In this document: in pieces, positions 16,755 through 24,669 of the stretch
Layout: every line of letters begins with the position of its first letter
How positions within the stretch are numbered: position 1 is the first letter of the stretch
NCBI GenBank assembly: GCA_910574635.1
Contig: CAJTCG010000005.1
Span: forward strand, 124,001 to 188,000
Reading direction: 5' to 3'
Length of the DNA stretch: 64,000 nucleotides
From: Oscillospiraceae bacterium
Lineage (GTDB): Bacteria; Bacillota; Clostridia; Oscillospirales; Oscillospiraceae
Notes under the pieces: generated by a model
The model's database searches: none
What the model was told of the DNA's origin: nothing
What the model saw: only the letters and a program-made list of their open reading frames with translations
Made by a program: the position numbers and the translations under genes

Positions 16755-16970
16755 GTGAATAAGACCATCATCAAGCGGCTGGGAAATCTTCTCAGCGTGA
16801 AAGCCCTGGTGACGCTGACGCTCACCGCCGTGTTCGCCTGTATGGCGGCGGCCGGGAGCATTTCTCAGGACTTTATGACCGTGTATACCGTGGTTATCGC
16901 GTTTTACTTTGGGACGCAGAGCCAAAAGGTGCAGGACGCGGTGGAGGGCGGAAACAATGGCGGCGGCTGA
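16755..16970 (+). CDS. Phage holin family protein
   Basis: 71 residues with two hydrophobic helices (about 14-32 and 38-56) separated by a short turn, the pattern of clostridial phage holins (NKTIIKRLGNLLSVKALVTL, then DFMTVYTVVIAFYFGTQS). A GTG at 16755 with GAGGAC upstream gives the family N-terminus; another GTG at 16743 would add four residues. It overlaps the endolysin start by 14 nt. Holins make pores that release the endolysin to the wall. Confidence 0.8.
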   Translation: MNKTIIKRLGNLLSVKALVTLTLTAVFACMAAAGSISQDFMTVYTVVIAFYFGTQSQKVQDAVEGGNNGGG

Positions 16971-17637
16971 GCGGGTTCTGAGCATCGCCCGGAGGGAGCT
17001 GGGGACCAAGGAGTCCCCGGCAAACTCAAACCGGGTGAAATACAACGCCTGGTACTATGGCCGGGAGGTCTCCGGCTCTGCCTATCCCTGGTGCATGGTG
17101 TTTGTGCAGTGGGTGTTTGCCCAGGCGGGCGTCAAGCTGCCGGTCAAAACCGCGTCCTGCGGGGCGCTGATGAACGCCGCCAAGAGGGCGGGCAGATGGG
17201 TGACGGGGGACTACCGTTCCGGGGACGTGGCGATCTATGACTTCCCCGGCGGCGCGGCCACGGACCACACGGGCATTATTGAGAAGGTGACGCCGGGCGG
17301 AGTCGTGGCGATTGAGGGCAACACCAGCCAAACCGGAAGCCAGTCCGACGGCGGCATGGTCTGCCGCAAGACCCGGCCCGTAAAATGGATAGTGGGCGCG
17401 GTGCGCCCGGAGTTTGAGAAGGAGGACGGCATGGATATCTCGAAACTGACCGACGCGGAGATTCTGGCGCTGGGGAAGCGCATTCAGGAGGTCCTGGGCA
17501 GGCAGCCCGTCAGCCCCGCCCTGGCGGCGGAGTTTCAGGAGGCGAAAAAAAGGGGCATTACCGACGGAACCGGCCCATGCGCGTTTGCTACCCGCGCTCA
17601 GGCCGCCGTCATGACGCTCAGAGCGTCCAAGAAATAA
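16957..17637 (+). CDS. CHAP-domain endolysin/amidase
   Basis: 226-residue peptidoglycan hydrolase. The CHAP domain occupies about residues 5-150, with catalytic Cys46 (AYPWCMVFVQWVF) and His104 (ATDHTGIIEKV). The C-terminal 70 residues (DISKLTDAEILALGKRIQEV, then a part resembling an SLH repeat) probably bind the wall. No signal peptide, in keeping with holin-dependent export. ATG is preceded by GGAGGG inside the holin gene. Together with the two preceding genes it forms a complete lysis module. Confidence 0.88.
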   Translation: MAAAERVLSIARRELGTKESPANSNRVKYNAWYYGREVSGSAYPWCMVFVQWVFAQAGVKLPVKTASCGALMNAAKRAGRWVTGDYRSGDVAIYDFPGGAATDHTGIIEKVTPGGVVAIEGNTSQTGSQSDGGMVCRKTRPVKWIVGAVRPEFEKEDGMDISKLTDAEILALGKRIQEVLGRQPVSPALAAEFQEAKKRGITDGTGPCAFATRAQAAVMTLRASKK

Positions 17638-17638
17638 A

Positions 17639-17671
17639 GAAGGGGCCGGGGACTGTTCCCCGGCCCTTTTT
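17639..17671 (+). terminator. Terminator after the lysis cassette
   Basis: GGGCCGGGGA-CTGT-TCCCCGGCCC followed by T5. Confidence 0.9.
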
Positions 17672-17865
17672 ATGCGGTTTTTTGACGCACTTCCCGGCGT
17701 GTTTTTCCTCATTTCGCGGCGGATGAGGCCGCTTTCGCCGGTTTCAGAATGTTTTCAGATTTTTGCTGTACGCTGTTTTTTATAACTCCCAATTCGCTTC
17801 TGTGTTCCTAACGCCTTGATTCTAGACTTTAGTGTATAATAATTCATTCATCCGAATTATACAGA

Positions 17866-18108
17866 TTATGCTTCAACTCTGTGCGCAGTAATGATTGTAT
17901 AGCTATATGCGTTCACAGTTATTTTGTAGTGACCTGTGAAAATATACCAGTTCTTTCCGATCCTTTCAATTTTAGCATTTTTGTCCAGAATCTGCACCCT
18001 GCTCCATTGGACAACATCGTCTGTTTCAATTTGGCAGTTCCTTTTTATCCGCTCTATACCCATTTCTGTTGTATGAAGTTTATCAATGTTTTTAATTAAA
18101 TCATTCAT
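17866..18108 (-). CDS. DUF3781 family protein
   Basis: 80 residues matching DUF3781: KNIDKLHTTEMGIERIKRN, DDVVQWSR, GKNWYIFTGHYKITVNAYSY and TIITAHR. Function unknown; the family is widespread in gut Firmicutes as single small genes. The gene is clearly AT-rich in a high-GC setting, suggesting recent acquisition. The Shine-Dalgarno is weak (AAGAATG just before the ATG), so expression level may be low. Isolated, with no partner gene on its strand. Confidence 0.8.
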   Translation of the reverse strand: MNDLIKNIDKLHTTEMGIERIKRNCQIETDDVVQWSRVQILDKNAKIERIGKNWYIFTGHYKITVNAYSYTIITAHRVEA

Positions 18109-18208
18109 TCTTATACCAGCCTATGCATATTTTCCCATTGTGATTCACCGGGAACACGAAGTCGAATTGGGACTTTTATAAAAAGCCGCGCGTATAGGGA
18201 GAAGACCG

Positions 18209-18394
18209 ATGAAAAACGAACATTTCGAGGGCCGGGGCATTACGCTGAACAGCCTCCTGGAGGAGCGGGAGGCGTTGAATATGCGGATGCTGCTGGCCCT
18301 TCAGCTGCGGGATTTGGAGGCGCAGGAGGCGCTGCGGCGGGAATTGGAAGAGGTCGCCGGCCGGATTGAACAGCTCCTTTCCGGGAGACGTTAG
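18209..18394 (+). CDS. Small coiled-coil hypothetical protein
   Basis: 61 residues, almost entirely helical and charged (LLEEREALNMRMLLALQLRD, then LRRELEEVAGRIEQLL), likely a short coiled coil. ATG follows AGGGAGAAG. Its last four bases overlap the end of the convergent gene at 18391. No recognised family. Confidence 0.55.
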   Translation: MKNEHFEGRGITLNSLLEEREALNMRMLLALQLRDLEAQEALRRELEEVAGRIEQLLSGRR

Positions 18395-19056
18395 CTTCTG
18401 CCGCCGTAGCGGCGGAGGCCGCAGTTATACAGCGCCGCCATCCGGGGCTCCAGGACGATTTCCTCCCGCTCGAGCCCCTCATGCTGGATGTACCAGGTTT
18501 CTCCATCGGTGTTGAGGAGGGGTTCCAGGTCCTTCAAAAGGTAGACGGGCAGGACCACGCTGCCCCGGCTCCAGACCCGGAGGACATTGGGGATGTCCAC
18601 GTCCGCCGGGGAGTCGATGATTGCCAGGCGGAGCTCCGGGAAATAGGCCCCGCCGAAGGGCTGTTCCACGTCCAGCCCGGCGAAGCCGCTGTCATACAGG
18701 GACTCCAGGGCGGCTTCCAGGCTTCCGTTATTCCACACCGGGGCGATGAGGCCGCACTCGCTGAGCTTCACCCGTTTTTCTCCCGCCGGGGGGAGGCCGG
18801 AGATGGGGATCAGATCGTCCAGGACAAAGGGCCCCGTCTTCGTCTTGGGCAGAAAGATACGGGAGGCGCTGTCGGAGGTGAGGCTCATGGACAGGGCGTG
18901 GATGATCCAGTCCAGGAACAAATCGAAATTCCGCCCGGAGACCTTGCACCGCTGGGCCGCCTGATTCAGGAATTTGCTCATGGCCTCATAGTCCGTCAGG
19001 GCCATGGGCGGCAGGGGACCGGCGTAGAGATTTTTTAAACGTGTGGTGGGCAGCAT
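18391..19056 (-). CDS. Hypothetical protein, 221 residues
   Basis: Soluble protein without signal peptide or membrane helix. The C-terminal half (LDVEQPFGGAYFPELRLAII, VLRVWSRGSVVLPVYLLKDL, then TWYIQHEGLERE) looks like a small alpha/beta domain. The start at 19056 has GGGGAGG five bases before the ATG; the frame is open further upstream but without a ribosome binding site. A GCGCC/GGCGC palindrome lies in the leader. I do not recognise the family. Confidence 0.65.
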   Translation of the reverse strand: MLPTTRLKNLYAGPLPPMALTDYEAMSKFLNQAAQRCKVSGRNFDLFLDWIIHALSMSLTSDSASRIFLPKTKTGPFVLDDLIPISGLPPAGEKRVKLSECGLIAPVWNNGSLEAALESLYDSGFAGLDVEQPFGGAYFPELRLAIIDSPADVDIPNVLRVWSRGSVVLPVYLLKDLEPLLNTDGETWYIQHEGLEREEIVLEPRMAALYNCGLRRYGGRS

Positions 19057-19413
19057 ATGGACCTCCCCGCGCCCTGGGCGCGTTTTGTCAGAATATGCCC
19101 ATTCTAGCACGCCCGGAGGGAAAACACAAGCTGTAAAGGGAACAACCGTTCCCTGCCCTGCCGCCTGGAAATTCGGGCATTTCGACAGACCGGGCCCCGC
19201 CGGAAAGCGGGTTCCCGGGCCTGGGCCTCCAGCTCTGTTTCCCAGCCCTCCCGGCGCAGGGCGCCCCCTCCGTTCGTTCCTTTATTTATACAGCGTTTCA
19301 GCCGGTCAAAGGGTTTCCGGTTTCCTGAAATTATTTTGAGAAAGTTCCTGGGAATATCCGCCGCGCAAACCGCAGATACTGGGAAGAAACCGTTCTCTCA
19401 GGAGGAAGCGCCT
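19057..19413. other. Divergent intergenic region, no gene seen
   Basis: Between the leftward hypothetical gene and rightward DUF421 gene. Contains small stems (GGGAAC/GTTCCC near 19138-19153, GGCCC..GGGCC near 19193-19225) and an AT-rich TTTATTTATA at about 19280 that may be part of a promoter. No RNA gene recognised. Confidence 0.4.
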
Positions 19414-20097
19414 ATGATGACCGCCTTTGCCCGCACCGTCATCCTCTATTTTCTTATCATGACCGGCCTCCGCCTCATGGGCAAGCGGCAGATCGGCGAG
19501 CTGGAGCCCGGCGAGCTGGTGCTGACCATGATGATCTCGGACCTGGCCACCGTGCCTATGCAGGACTTCGGCATCCCCCTGCTGGCGGGGGTCATCCCTA
19601 TTTTGACCCTGCTGGCCCTGTCCATGCTGCTGAGCCAGCTGTCCCTCACCAGCCTCCGCTTCCGGGCGCTGGCCTGCGGCACGCCCTCGATTCTCATTCG
19701 GGAGGGGGTGCTCCAGCAGGAGGCTATGCGGAAAAACCGCTATACCCTGGACGAGCTTTTGGAGGAGCTGCGGGGCCAGGGGATCACCGGGGTGGAGGAG
19801 GTCAAGTACGCCGTGCTGGAAAACTCCGGACACCTCTCCGTCCTCCCCTGGGCCAAGAGCCAGCCCCCCACGGCGGAGCAGCTGGGGGTGAAGACCGGAG
19901 AGGACGTGACTTTGCCGGTGGTTCTGGTGAACGACGGGAGGCTCCTCCGGCGGAATCTGGAGGCCCGGGGACTGGATGAGGTTTGGCTCCGAGAGGTTCT
20001 CCGGAAAGAGGGGCTGTCCTCTCACCGGGAGGCGTTTTTGCTGACCGTGGACGAGACGGGCCGGGTGGTCTGCGTAAGGAAGGAGGGGGAGCCGTGA
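19414..20097 (+). CDS. DUF421 (YetF-like) membrane protein
   Basis: 227 residues: three N-terminal membrane helices (about 3-22, 35-52, 58-78; TAFARTVILYFLIMTGLRLM, MGKRQIGELEPGELV) and a cytosolic alpha/beta DUF421 domain with the typical LIREGVLQQEAMRKNRYTLD block. YetF/YdfS-type proteins occur in sporulating Firmicutes; their biochemical role is not established. The ATG at 19414 follows AGGAGGAAGCG. GTGA overlap with the DUF4363 gene makes a two-gene operon, a common arrangement. Confidence 0.82.
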   Translation: MMTAFARTVILYFLIMTGLRLMGKRQIGELEPGELVLTMMISDLATVPMQDFGIPLLAGVIPILTLLALSMLLSQLSLTSLRFRALACGTPSILIREGVLQQEAMRKNRYTLDELLEELRGQGITGVEEVKYAVLENSGHLSVLPWAKSQPPTAEQLGVKTGEDVTLPVVLVNDGRLLRRNLEARGLDEVWLREVLRKEGLSSHREAFLLTVDETGRVVCVRKEGEP

Positions 20098-20477
20098 AAA
20101 AGGGGCTGCTGATTCCCGCCGCCCTGCTGGGGGCCATTCTGGCCTTCTGCCTCTGGAACGGCGCCGCCATGTCCGCGCATACGGCCCGCTGGCGGGCACA
20201 GCTGGAAGAGGCGGACCGGCTGGTCCTGCTGGAGGACTGGCAGGGGGCCGCCGCCGCCATCCGGGCGGCTTATGCCGGCTGGACGGAGTGCCAGACCTAT
20301 CTCCACTGCGTCACGGGCCACGATGCCGTGGACGACGCCGAGGCCATGTACCACCGGGCGCTGGCCTTCACCGAGCGGGAGGAGGACAGCGAGCTGCGGG
20401 CGGAGCTGGCGGACCTCCGGGACCAGCTCAGGCAGCTGGCGGAGATGGAGGAGTTTTCCCTGCGGAACGTGCTGTAA
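20094..20477 (+). CDS. DUF4363 family protein
   Basis: 127 residues. One N-terminal membrane anchor (KKGLLIPAALLGAILAFCLW, about 2-21) and an external helical domain with HDAVDDAEAMYHRALAFTE typical of DUF4363. The GTG start overlaps the DUF421 stop by four bases. DUF421 and DUF4363 pair repeatedly in Clostridia, so they probably act together at the membrane; the role is unknown. Confidence 0.78.
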   Translation: MKKGLLIPAALLGAILAFCLWNGAAMSAHTARWRAQLEEADRLVLLEDWQGAAAAIRAAYAGWTECQTYLHCVTGHDAVDDAEAMYHRALAFTEREEDSELRAELADLRDQLRQLAEMEEFSLRNVL

Positions 20478-20482
20478 AACAG

Positions 20483-20516
20483 CAGGCGGCTGTCCCCGGC
20501 TGGGGACAGCCGCCTG
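20483..20516. terminator. Bidirectional terminator hairpin
   Basis: Perfect 15-bp stem AGGCGGCTGTCCCC with complement, loop GGCT. The U-run (GTTTTAC) is better on the minus strand, so it mainly ends the ackA operon. Confidence 0.75.
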
Positions 20517-20525
20517 ACGCGGATT

Positions 20526-21101
20526 TTACAGGATTTCCTCAGGGGGAGACTCCACAGGAGGGGCTTCCACGGCGGCGGAGACGGCGGAGGGGCGGGGCGC
20601 GGAAATTTCCGTCTCCGCCGCCACCTCCTCGCAGGTTTTCTGCTCCCTGGGCTCTTCCTCGTCTTCCCACAGGGAGTCGTATTCCTTCTCGTTCTGCCGG
20701 GCCAGCAGCGCCGCCTGCTTGGCGGCCATGTAGAGCTTCATGTCGTAGTCCATCAGCTTCTGCAGATCCTTGGCCGGGACCTTGGCCCCGGAGGAGACGC
20801 GGCGAAAGACCTCCATGATCTTGCCCATTTCCTCCGCCATTTTGGCCTGAGTCTCGGCCTGATGCCGGTTGCACTCGTCCCCGAAGACCTTGGTCTCCAT
20901 GGCGGTGATGCCCATCAGGGCCTTGTCCACCGCGTCATACTGGGCGTCCAGCAGGGACAGCTCCTTGGAAATCTCCACCCGGTCGAAGGAGGACGGCAGG
21001 GACCCGCCCGGCTCCTTTAGAATCTTGGCCAGGGCCTCCCGCTTCTCCCAGATTTCGTGCCGGTGGGCCGCGTAGGACTGCTTGGCGTCCCGGATCTTCA
21101 T
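20526..21101 (-). CDS. Conserved hypothetical helical protein downstream of ackA
   Basis: 191 residues. The first 130 are a charged helical region (REALAKILKEPGGSLPSSFD, DAQYDAVDKALMGITAMETK, QAETQAKMAEEMGKIMEVFR), the remainder an acidic Pro/Ala/Glu-rich disordered tail. No signal or membrane segment. ATG follows GAGGAGGTGA. It starts 33 nt after the acetate kinase stop, so the two are co-transcribed. Not a family I can name. Confidence 0.65.
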   Translation of the reverse strand: MKIRDAKQSYAAHRHEIWEKREALAKILKEPGGSLPSSFDRVEISKELSLLDAQYDAVDKALMGITAMETKVFGDECNRHQAETQAKMAEEMGKIMEVFRRVSSGAKVPAKDLQKLMDYDMKLYMAAKQAALLARQNEKEYDSLWEDEEEPREQKTCEEVAAETEISAPRPSAVSAAVEAPPVESPPEEIL

Positions 21102-21134
21102 GGGGCGTCACCTCCTCAATGGGATTGGCCGGCT

Positions 21135-22331
21135 TTACTTCTTCACGATGCCCGCCGTGTCCATGGCGATCATCAGTTCCTCGTTGGTGGGGATCAGCAG
21201 GACCTTGACCTTGGAGTCGGGGGTGGAGAGGACGGTCTCCTTGCCCCGGACGTCGTTGGCGGCGGCGTCCAGCTTCACGCCCATGTACTCCAGGCCCTCG
21301 CAGACCATGGAGCGGATGGCCTTGTCGTTTTCGCCGACTCCGGCGGTGAAGATCACCGCGTCCACCCCGCCCATGGCGGCGGCGTAGGCGCCCACGTACT
21401 TTTTCACCTCATAGGCGAACTTCTCCCGGGCCAGGGCGGCCTTGGCGTCGCCCTTCCCGGCGGCGGACTCCAGATCCCGGAAGTCGGAGCTGACGCAGCT
21501 CAGTCCCTCCACGCCGGACTTTTTGTTCAGGGCGTTGAGCATCTCGTCGATGCCCATTCCCCGCTTGTTCATCTCATACTGGAGGATGCCCGCGTCCAGG
21601 TCGCCGGACCGGGTGCCCATGGGCACGCCCGCCAGAGGGGTGAAGCCCATGGAGGTGTCCACGCTCTTGCCGCCGTCCACCGCGGTGATGGAGGAGCCGT
21701 TGCCCAGGTGGCAGGAGATCAGCTTGACTTCTTCGGGCTTCTTGCCAAGCATGGCGGCGGCCCGGCCCGCCACGTACTTGTGGCTGGTGCCGTGGAAGCC
21801 GTAGCGCCGGACCTTGTCCTCCTCGTACCAGGCGTAGGGCAGGGCGTACATATAGGCCCTGGCGGGCATGGTCTGGTGGAAGGCGGTGTCGAACACGGCC
21901 ACCATGGGGGTGCTGGGCATGAGCTTCCGGCAGGCCTGGATTCCGATGATGTTGGCGGGGTTGTGCAGGGGCGCCAGGGGATTGCACTCCTCAATGGCGG
22001 CCATAACCTCGTCCGTGATCAGGACGGAGGCGGCAAACTTCTCCCCGCCGTGGACCACCCGGTGGCCCACGGCGTCAATCTCGCCCATGGAGGAAATCAC
22101 GCCGTTTTCCTTGTCCGCCACCGCGTCCAGCACGGCCTGGATGGCCTCGGAGTGGGTGGGCATGGGGATGTCGATGGCGTCCAGGGTCTTCTTCCCCTCG
22201 GCCTTGTAGGTGAATTTGCCGTCGATGCCGATGCGCTCGCAAAGACCCTTGGCCAGCAGAACGCCGCTTTCGGGGTCCAGAAGCTGATACTTCAGGGAAG
22301 AGCTCCCCGCGTTGATGACCAGAATGTTCAT
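21135..22331 (-). CDS. ackA: Acetate kinase
   Basis: Converts acetyl phosphate and ADP to acetate and ATP, the substrate-level phosphorylation step of fermentation. Canonical length (398) and motifs: NAGSSSLKYQL at residues 7-17, AVGHRVVHGG, FDTAFHQTMP, RRYGFHGTSH and HLGNGSS. The pta partner is not in the window. Divergent from tmcAL, whose product consumes acetate and ATP. Own promoter at 22441-22468. Confidence 0.96.
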   Translation of the reverse strand: MNILVINAGSSSLKYQLLDPESGVLLAKGLCERIGIDGKFTYKAEGKKTLDAIDIPMPTHSEAIQAVLDAVADKENGVISSMGEIDAVGHRVVHGGEKFAASVLITDEVMAAIEECNPLAPLHNPANIIGIQACRKLMPSTPMVAVFDTAFHQTMPARAYMYALPYAWYEEDKVRRYGFHGTSHKYVAGRAAAMLGKKPEEVKLISCHLGNGSSITAVDGGKSVDTSMGFTPLAGVPMGTRSGDLDAGILQYEMNKRGMGIDEMLNALNKKSGVEGLSCVSSDFRDLESAAGKGDAKAALAREKFAYEVKKYVGAYAAAMGGVDAVIFTAGVGENDKAIRSMVCEGLEYMGVKLDAAANDVRGKETVLSTPDSKVKVLLIPTNEELMIAMDTAGIVKK

Positions 22332-22440
22332 GATGACCGTCTCCTCTTTTTGGGGAAGCCCTTGCGGGATTCCCAGATTTCATATAATATAGAGCGGCGG
22401 GGAAAGGGCGGAAGGCCCGGTTTCCCTGTCAGCCAACTCC

Positions 22441-22468
22441 ATTATACCAGACTTTCCAGGAGTTACAA
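22441..22468 (-). promoter_or_regulatory. ackA promoter
   Basis: Minus-strand TTGTAA (22463-22468) and TATAAT (22441-22446), 16-nt spacer, with the TGG extension of the -10. Confidence 0.65.
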
Positions 22469-22521
22469 CCGCTTTTTTACCAAACTGTCACTTTTTTGTC
22501 ACCACTTCAAGGGGGAATTTT

Positions 22522-23730
22522 ATGGCCGCCGCTGGTATCATTACAGAATACAATCCCCTTCATATGGGCCACGTCCACCTGATGGCGGAGGCCCGCCGCC
22601 TCCTGGGGCCGGAGACGGGGATCCTCTGCGTCATGAGCGGGAACTACGTCCAGCGGGGGGACTTTGCCTCTGCGGGCAAGCACGCCCGGGCCGCCGCCGC
22701 CGTAAGGAGCGGGGCGGATTTGGTGTTGGAGCTGCCCGTTCCCTGGGCCCTCTCCTCGGCGGAGGGCTTCGCCGCCGGGGCCGTGAAAATATTGAAGGCC
22801 ACAGGGACCGTCAGCCATTTGGTCTTCGGCAGCGAGGGCGGGGACGCCGCGCCCCTGGTCCGCTGCGCGGAGGCGCTGTGCTCCGGCGCTTTCCCGGAAG
22901 CCCTCCGGGAAGAGCTGAAAAAAGGGGATTCCTTTCCCGCCGCCCGCCAGCGGGCCCTGGAGGCCCTGCTGTCCAAGGAGGACGCGGCGGCGCTGTCCCG
23001 GCCCAACGACACCCTGGGCGTGGAGTACTGCAAGGCCCTCCGGGGCAGCGGGATTCAGCCCGTCGCCGTCCTCCGGCGGGGGGCGGCGCATGACGGCGCG
23101 GACGTCGGGGGCGGCATTGCATCCGCCTCAGCCATCCGCGCCCTTCTCCGGAAGGGGGAGGAGGAAGCGGCCCTGGGCCTGTGCGCCCCCGCCATGGCGG
23201 AGGCCTACCGGATAGAACGGGAGGCGGGGCGGGCCCCCGCGTCCCTTGAACGCTGTGAGCGGGCCATCCTGGCCCGGCTGCGCTTCCTGGAGGAAGCGGA
23301 CTGGGCCGCCCTGGAGCTGGGGAACGAGGGATTGTACCGCCGCTTTTTCCGCTCCAGCCGGTCCGCCGCTTCCCTGTCGGAGCTTTTGGAGACTGTAAAG
23401 ACAAAACGCTACCCCATGGCCCGGCTGCGCCGGACGGTGTTCCGGGCCTATTTGGGACTGCCCCCCGCGCCGCCGGAGGAGCCCGCCTATCTGCGGGTCC
23501 TGGCGGCCAACGAGCGGGGGACGGCCCTGCTGGCCGGGATGCGGAAAACCGCCGCCCTGCCGGTTTTGACCAAGCCCGCCGCCGTCCGCCGCCTGGGGCC
23601 CGGGGCCCGGCGCCTCTTTGACCTGGAGGCCAGGGCGGACCGGCTGTACGCCCTGGCCTGCCCGGACCCCGCCGCCGTCCCGGACGCGTGGCGGACCGGC
23701 CCGGTGATTGTCCGGGAGGGGGTGGGCTGA
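22522..23730 (+). CDS. tmcAL: tRNA(Met) cytidine acetate ligase
   Basis: Homologue of Bacillus TmcAL (YlbM), which forms N4-acetylcytidine at the wobble base of elongator tRNA-Met using acetate and ATP. The nucleotidyltransferase motif HMGH is at residues 14-17 (TEYNPLHMGHVHL), with MSGNYVQRGDFA and RPNDTLGVEYCKAL further on. 402 residues is normal. ATG follows AAGGGGGAA. It sits back-to-back with acetate kinase, which would link tRNA modification to acetate metabolism by location (inference). Confidence 0.92.
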   Translation: MAAAGIITEYNPLHMGHVHLMAEARRLLGPETGILCVMSGNYVQRGDFASAGKHARAAAAVRSGADLVLELPVPWALSSAEGFAAGAVKILKATGTVSHLVFGSEGGDAAPLVRCAEALCSGAFPEALREELKKGDSFPAARQRALEALLSKEDAAALSRPNDTLGVEYCKALRGSGIQPVAVLRRGAAHDGADVGGGIASASAIRALLRKGEEEAALGLCAPAMAEAYRIEREAGRAPASLERCERAILARLRFLEEADWAALELGNEGLYRRFFRSSRSAASLSELLETVKTKRYPMARLRRTVFRAYLGLPPAPPEEPAYLRVLAANERGTALLAGMRKTAALPVLTKPAAVRRLGPGARRLFDLEARADRLYALACPDPAAVPDAWRTGPVIVREGVG

Positions 23731-23747
23731 ACAAAGGAGGAAACCCC

Positions 23748-24617
23748 ATGAGTACCATGATCGCTTTGCTGCTGGTGCTGAGCTCCCTGGTGGGCTGCGC
23801 CGGGGAGACGCTGACCAACGTGAAAAACGCCCTGCCGGACCTGCCCCCGGAGACGTTCTCCTTCTCGGTGGAGCTGGAGGAGTACGAGGAAACTGTCCGG
23901 GACGAGGATGGCGCGGCGCTGGTGGAGTGCTCCTACGCGCTGCCGGTGATGAAGGCCCTGGCGGCGGATGGAAGCGTCCTGGAGACCGCCGCCACAGAGG
24001 GACAGGCCCGGGCCCTGGCGGCGGCGGAGACCTTCAATGCCCGCTTTGACCCCTGGAAGGGCAACGCTCAGACTTTGGCGAAAAGCGCCAAGGAGGACCG
24101 GGCCTTCCGGAACGAGTCGGGGCTGGAGCCCATGACGTATACCGACGATTTGTGGTGCGCCGTCTATCAGACGGAAACCCTGGTCAGCGTTTCCGGAACC
24201 TACAGCACCTACACCGGCGGGGCTCATCCCAACCACATCCTGATGAGCTGGAATTTCGACCTGGAGGCTGGGGAGTTTTTTGAGCCGGAGATTCTGGACG
24301 AGGGAGGGGACCTCCGGGAATACGTCCGGTCAGCCCTGGTGCGGCAGGTCCGGGAGGCGGACGAGGTGCTGGGAGAAAAGCTGGAGGACCTCTATTGGGA
24401 GGATTACGAGGATATTCTGGCGGACTGGCTCAATTACGCCATCAGCTTTGATGAAGAGGGCATGACCGTGGGCTTCTCCCCCTATGAGCTGGCCGCCTAT
24501 GCCGCCGGGCCCCAGACGTTCCATTTGACCTATGAGGAGCTGTCGCCCCATTTGGGACCCCACGGCAAGGCGCTGCTGGGGCTGGAAGCGGCCTCCGCCG
24601 GGGAAACCGCCGAATAA
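23748..24617 (+). CDS. Lipoprotein with DUF4163/DUF3298 (RsiV-like) domains
   Basis: 289 residues with a lipobox (LSSLVGC, Cys about 17) and then two regions typical of RsiV/PdaC C-terminal parts: an N-terminal segment with YALPVMKAL and a C-terminal DUF3298 part (TYTGGAHPNHILMSWNFDLE, LTYEELSPHLG). Such exported domains act in lysozyme sensing or as parts of peptidoglycan deacetylases; here there is no sigma factor or deacetylase attached, so only surface location is safe. ATG follows AAAGGAGG, 17 nt after tmcAL. Confidence 0.75.
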   Translation: MSTMIALLLVLSSLVGCAGETLTNVKNALPDLPPETFSFSVELEEYEETVRDEDGAALVECSYALPVMKALAADGSVLETAATEGQARALAAAETFNARFDPWKGNAQTLAKSAKEDRAFRNESGLEPMTYTDDLWCAVYQTETLVSVSGTYSTYTGGAHPNHILMSWNFDLEAGEFFEPEILDEGGDLREYVRSALVRQVREADEVLGEKLEDLYWEDYEDILADWLNYAISFDEEGMTVGFSPYELAAYAAGPQTFHLTYEELSPHLGPHGKALLGLEAASAGETAE

Positions 24618-24627
24618 GGAAAAGAAC

Positions 24628-24660
24628 AGCGGGCCGCCCTTTCCGGGTCGGCCCGCTTTC
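24628..24660. terminator. Terminator between convergent operons
   Basis: AGCGGGCCG (24628-24636) with CGGCCCGCT (24649-24657), loop itself CCC..GGG paired, then TTTC. Confidence 0.8.
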
Positions 24661-24669
24661 TCATGGAAT

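Noticed and set aside
21057..23093. A 678-codon plus-strand frame across ackA.
   Set aside because: Antisense shadow of acetate kinase, then running out of frame into tmcAL.
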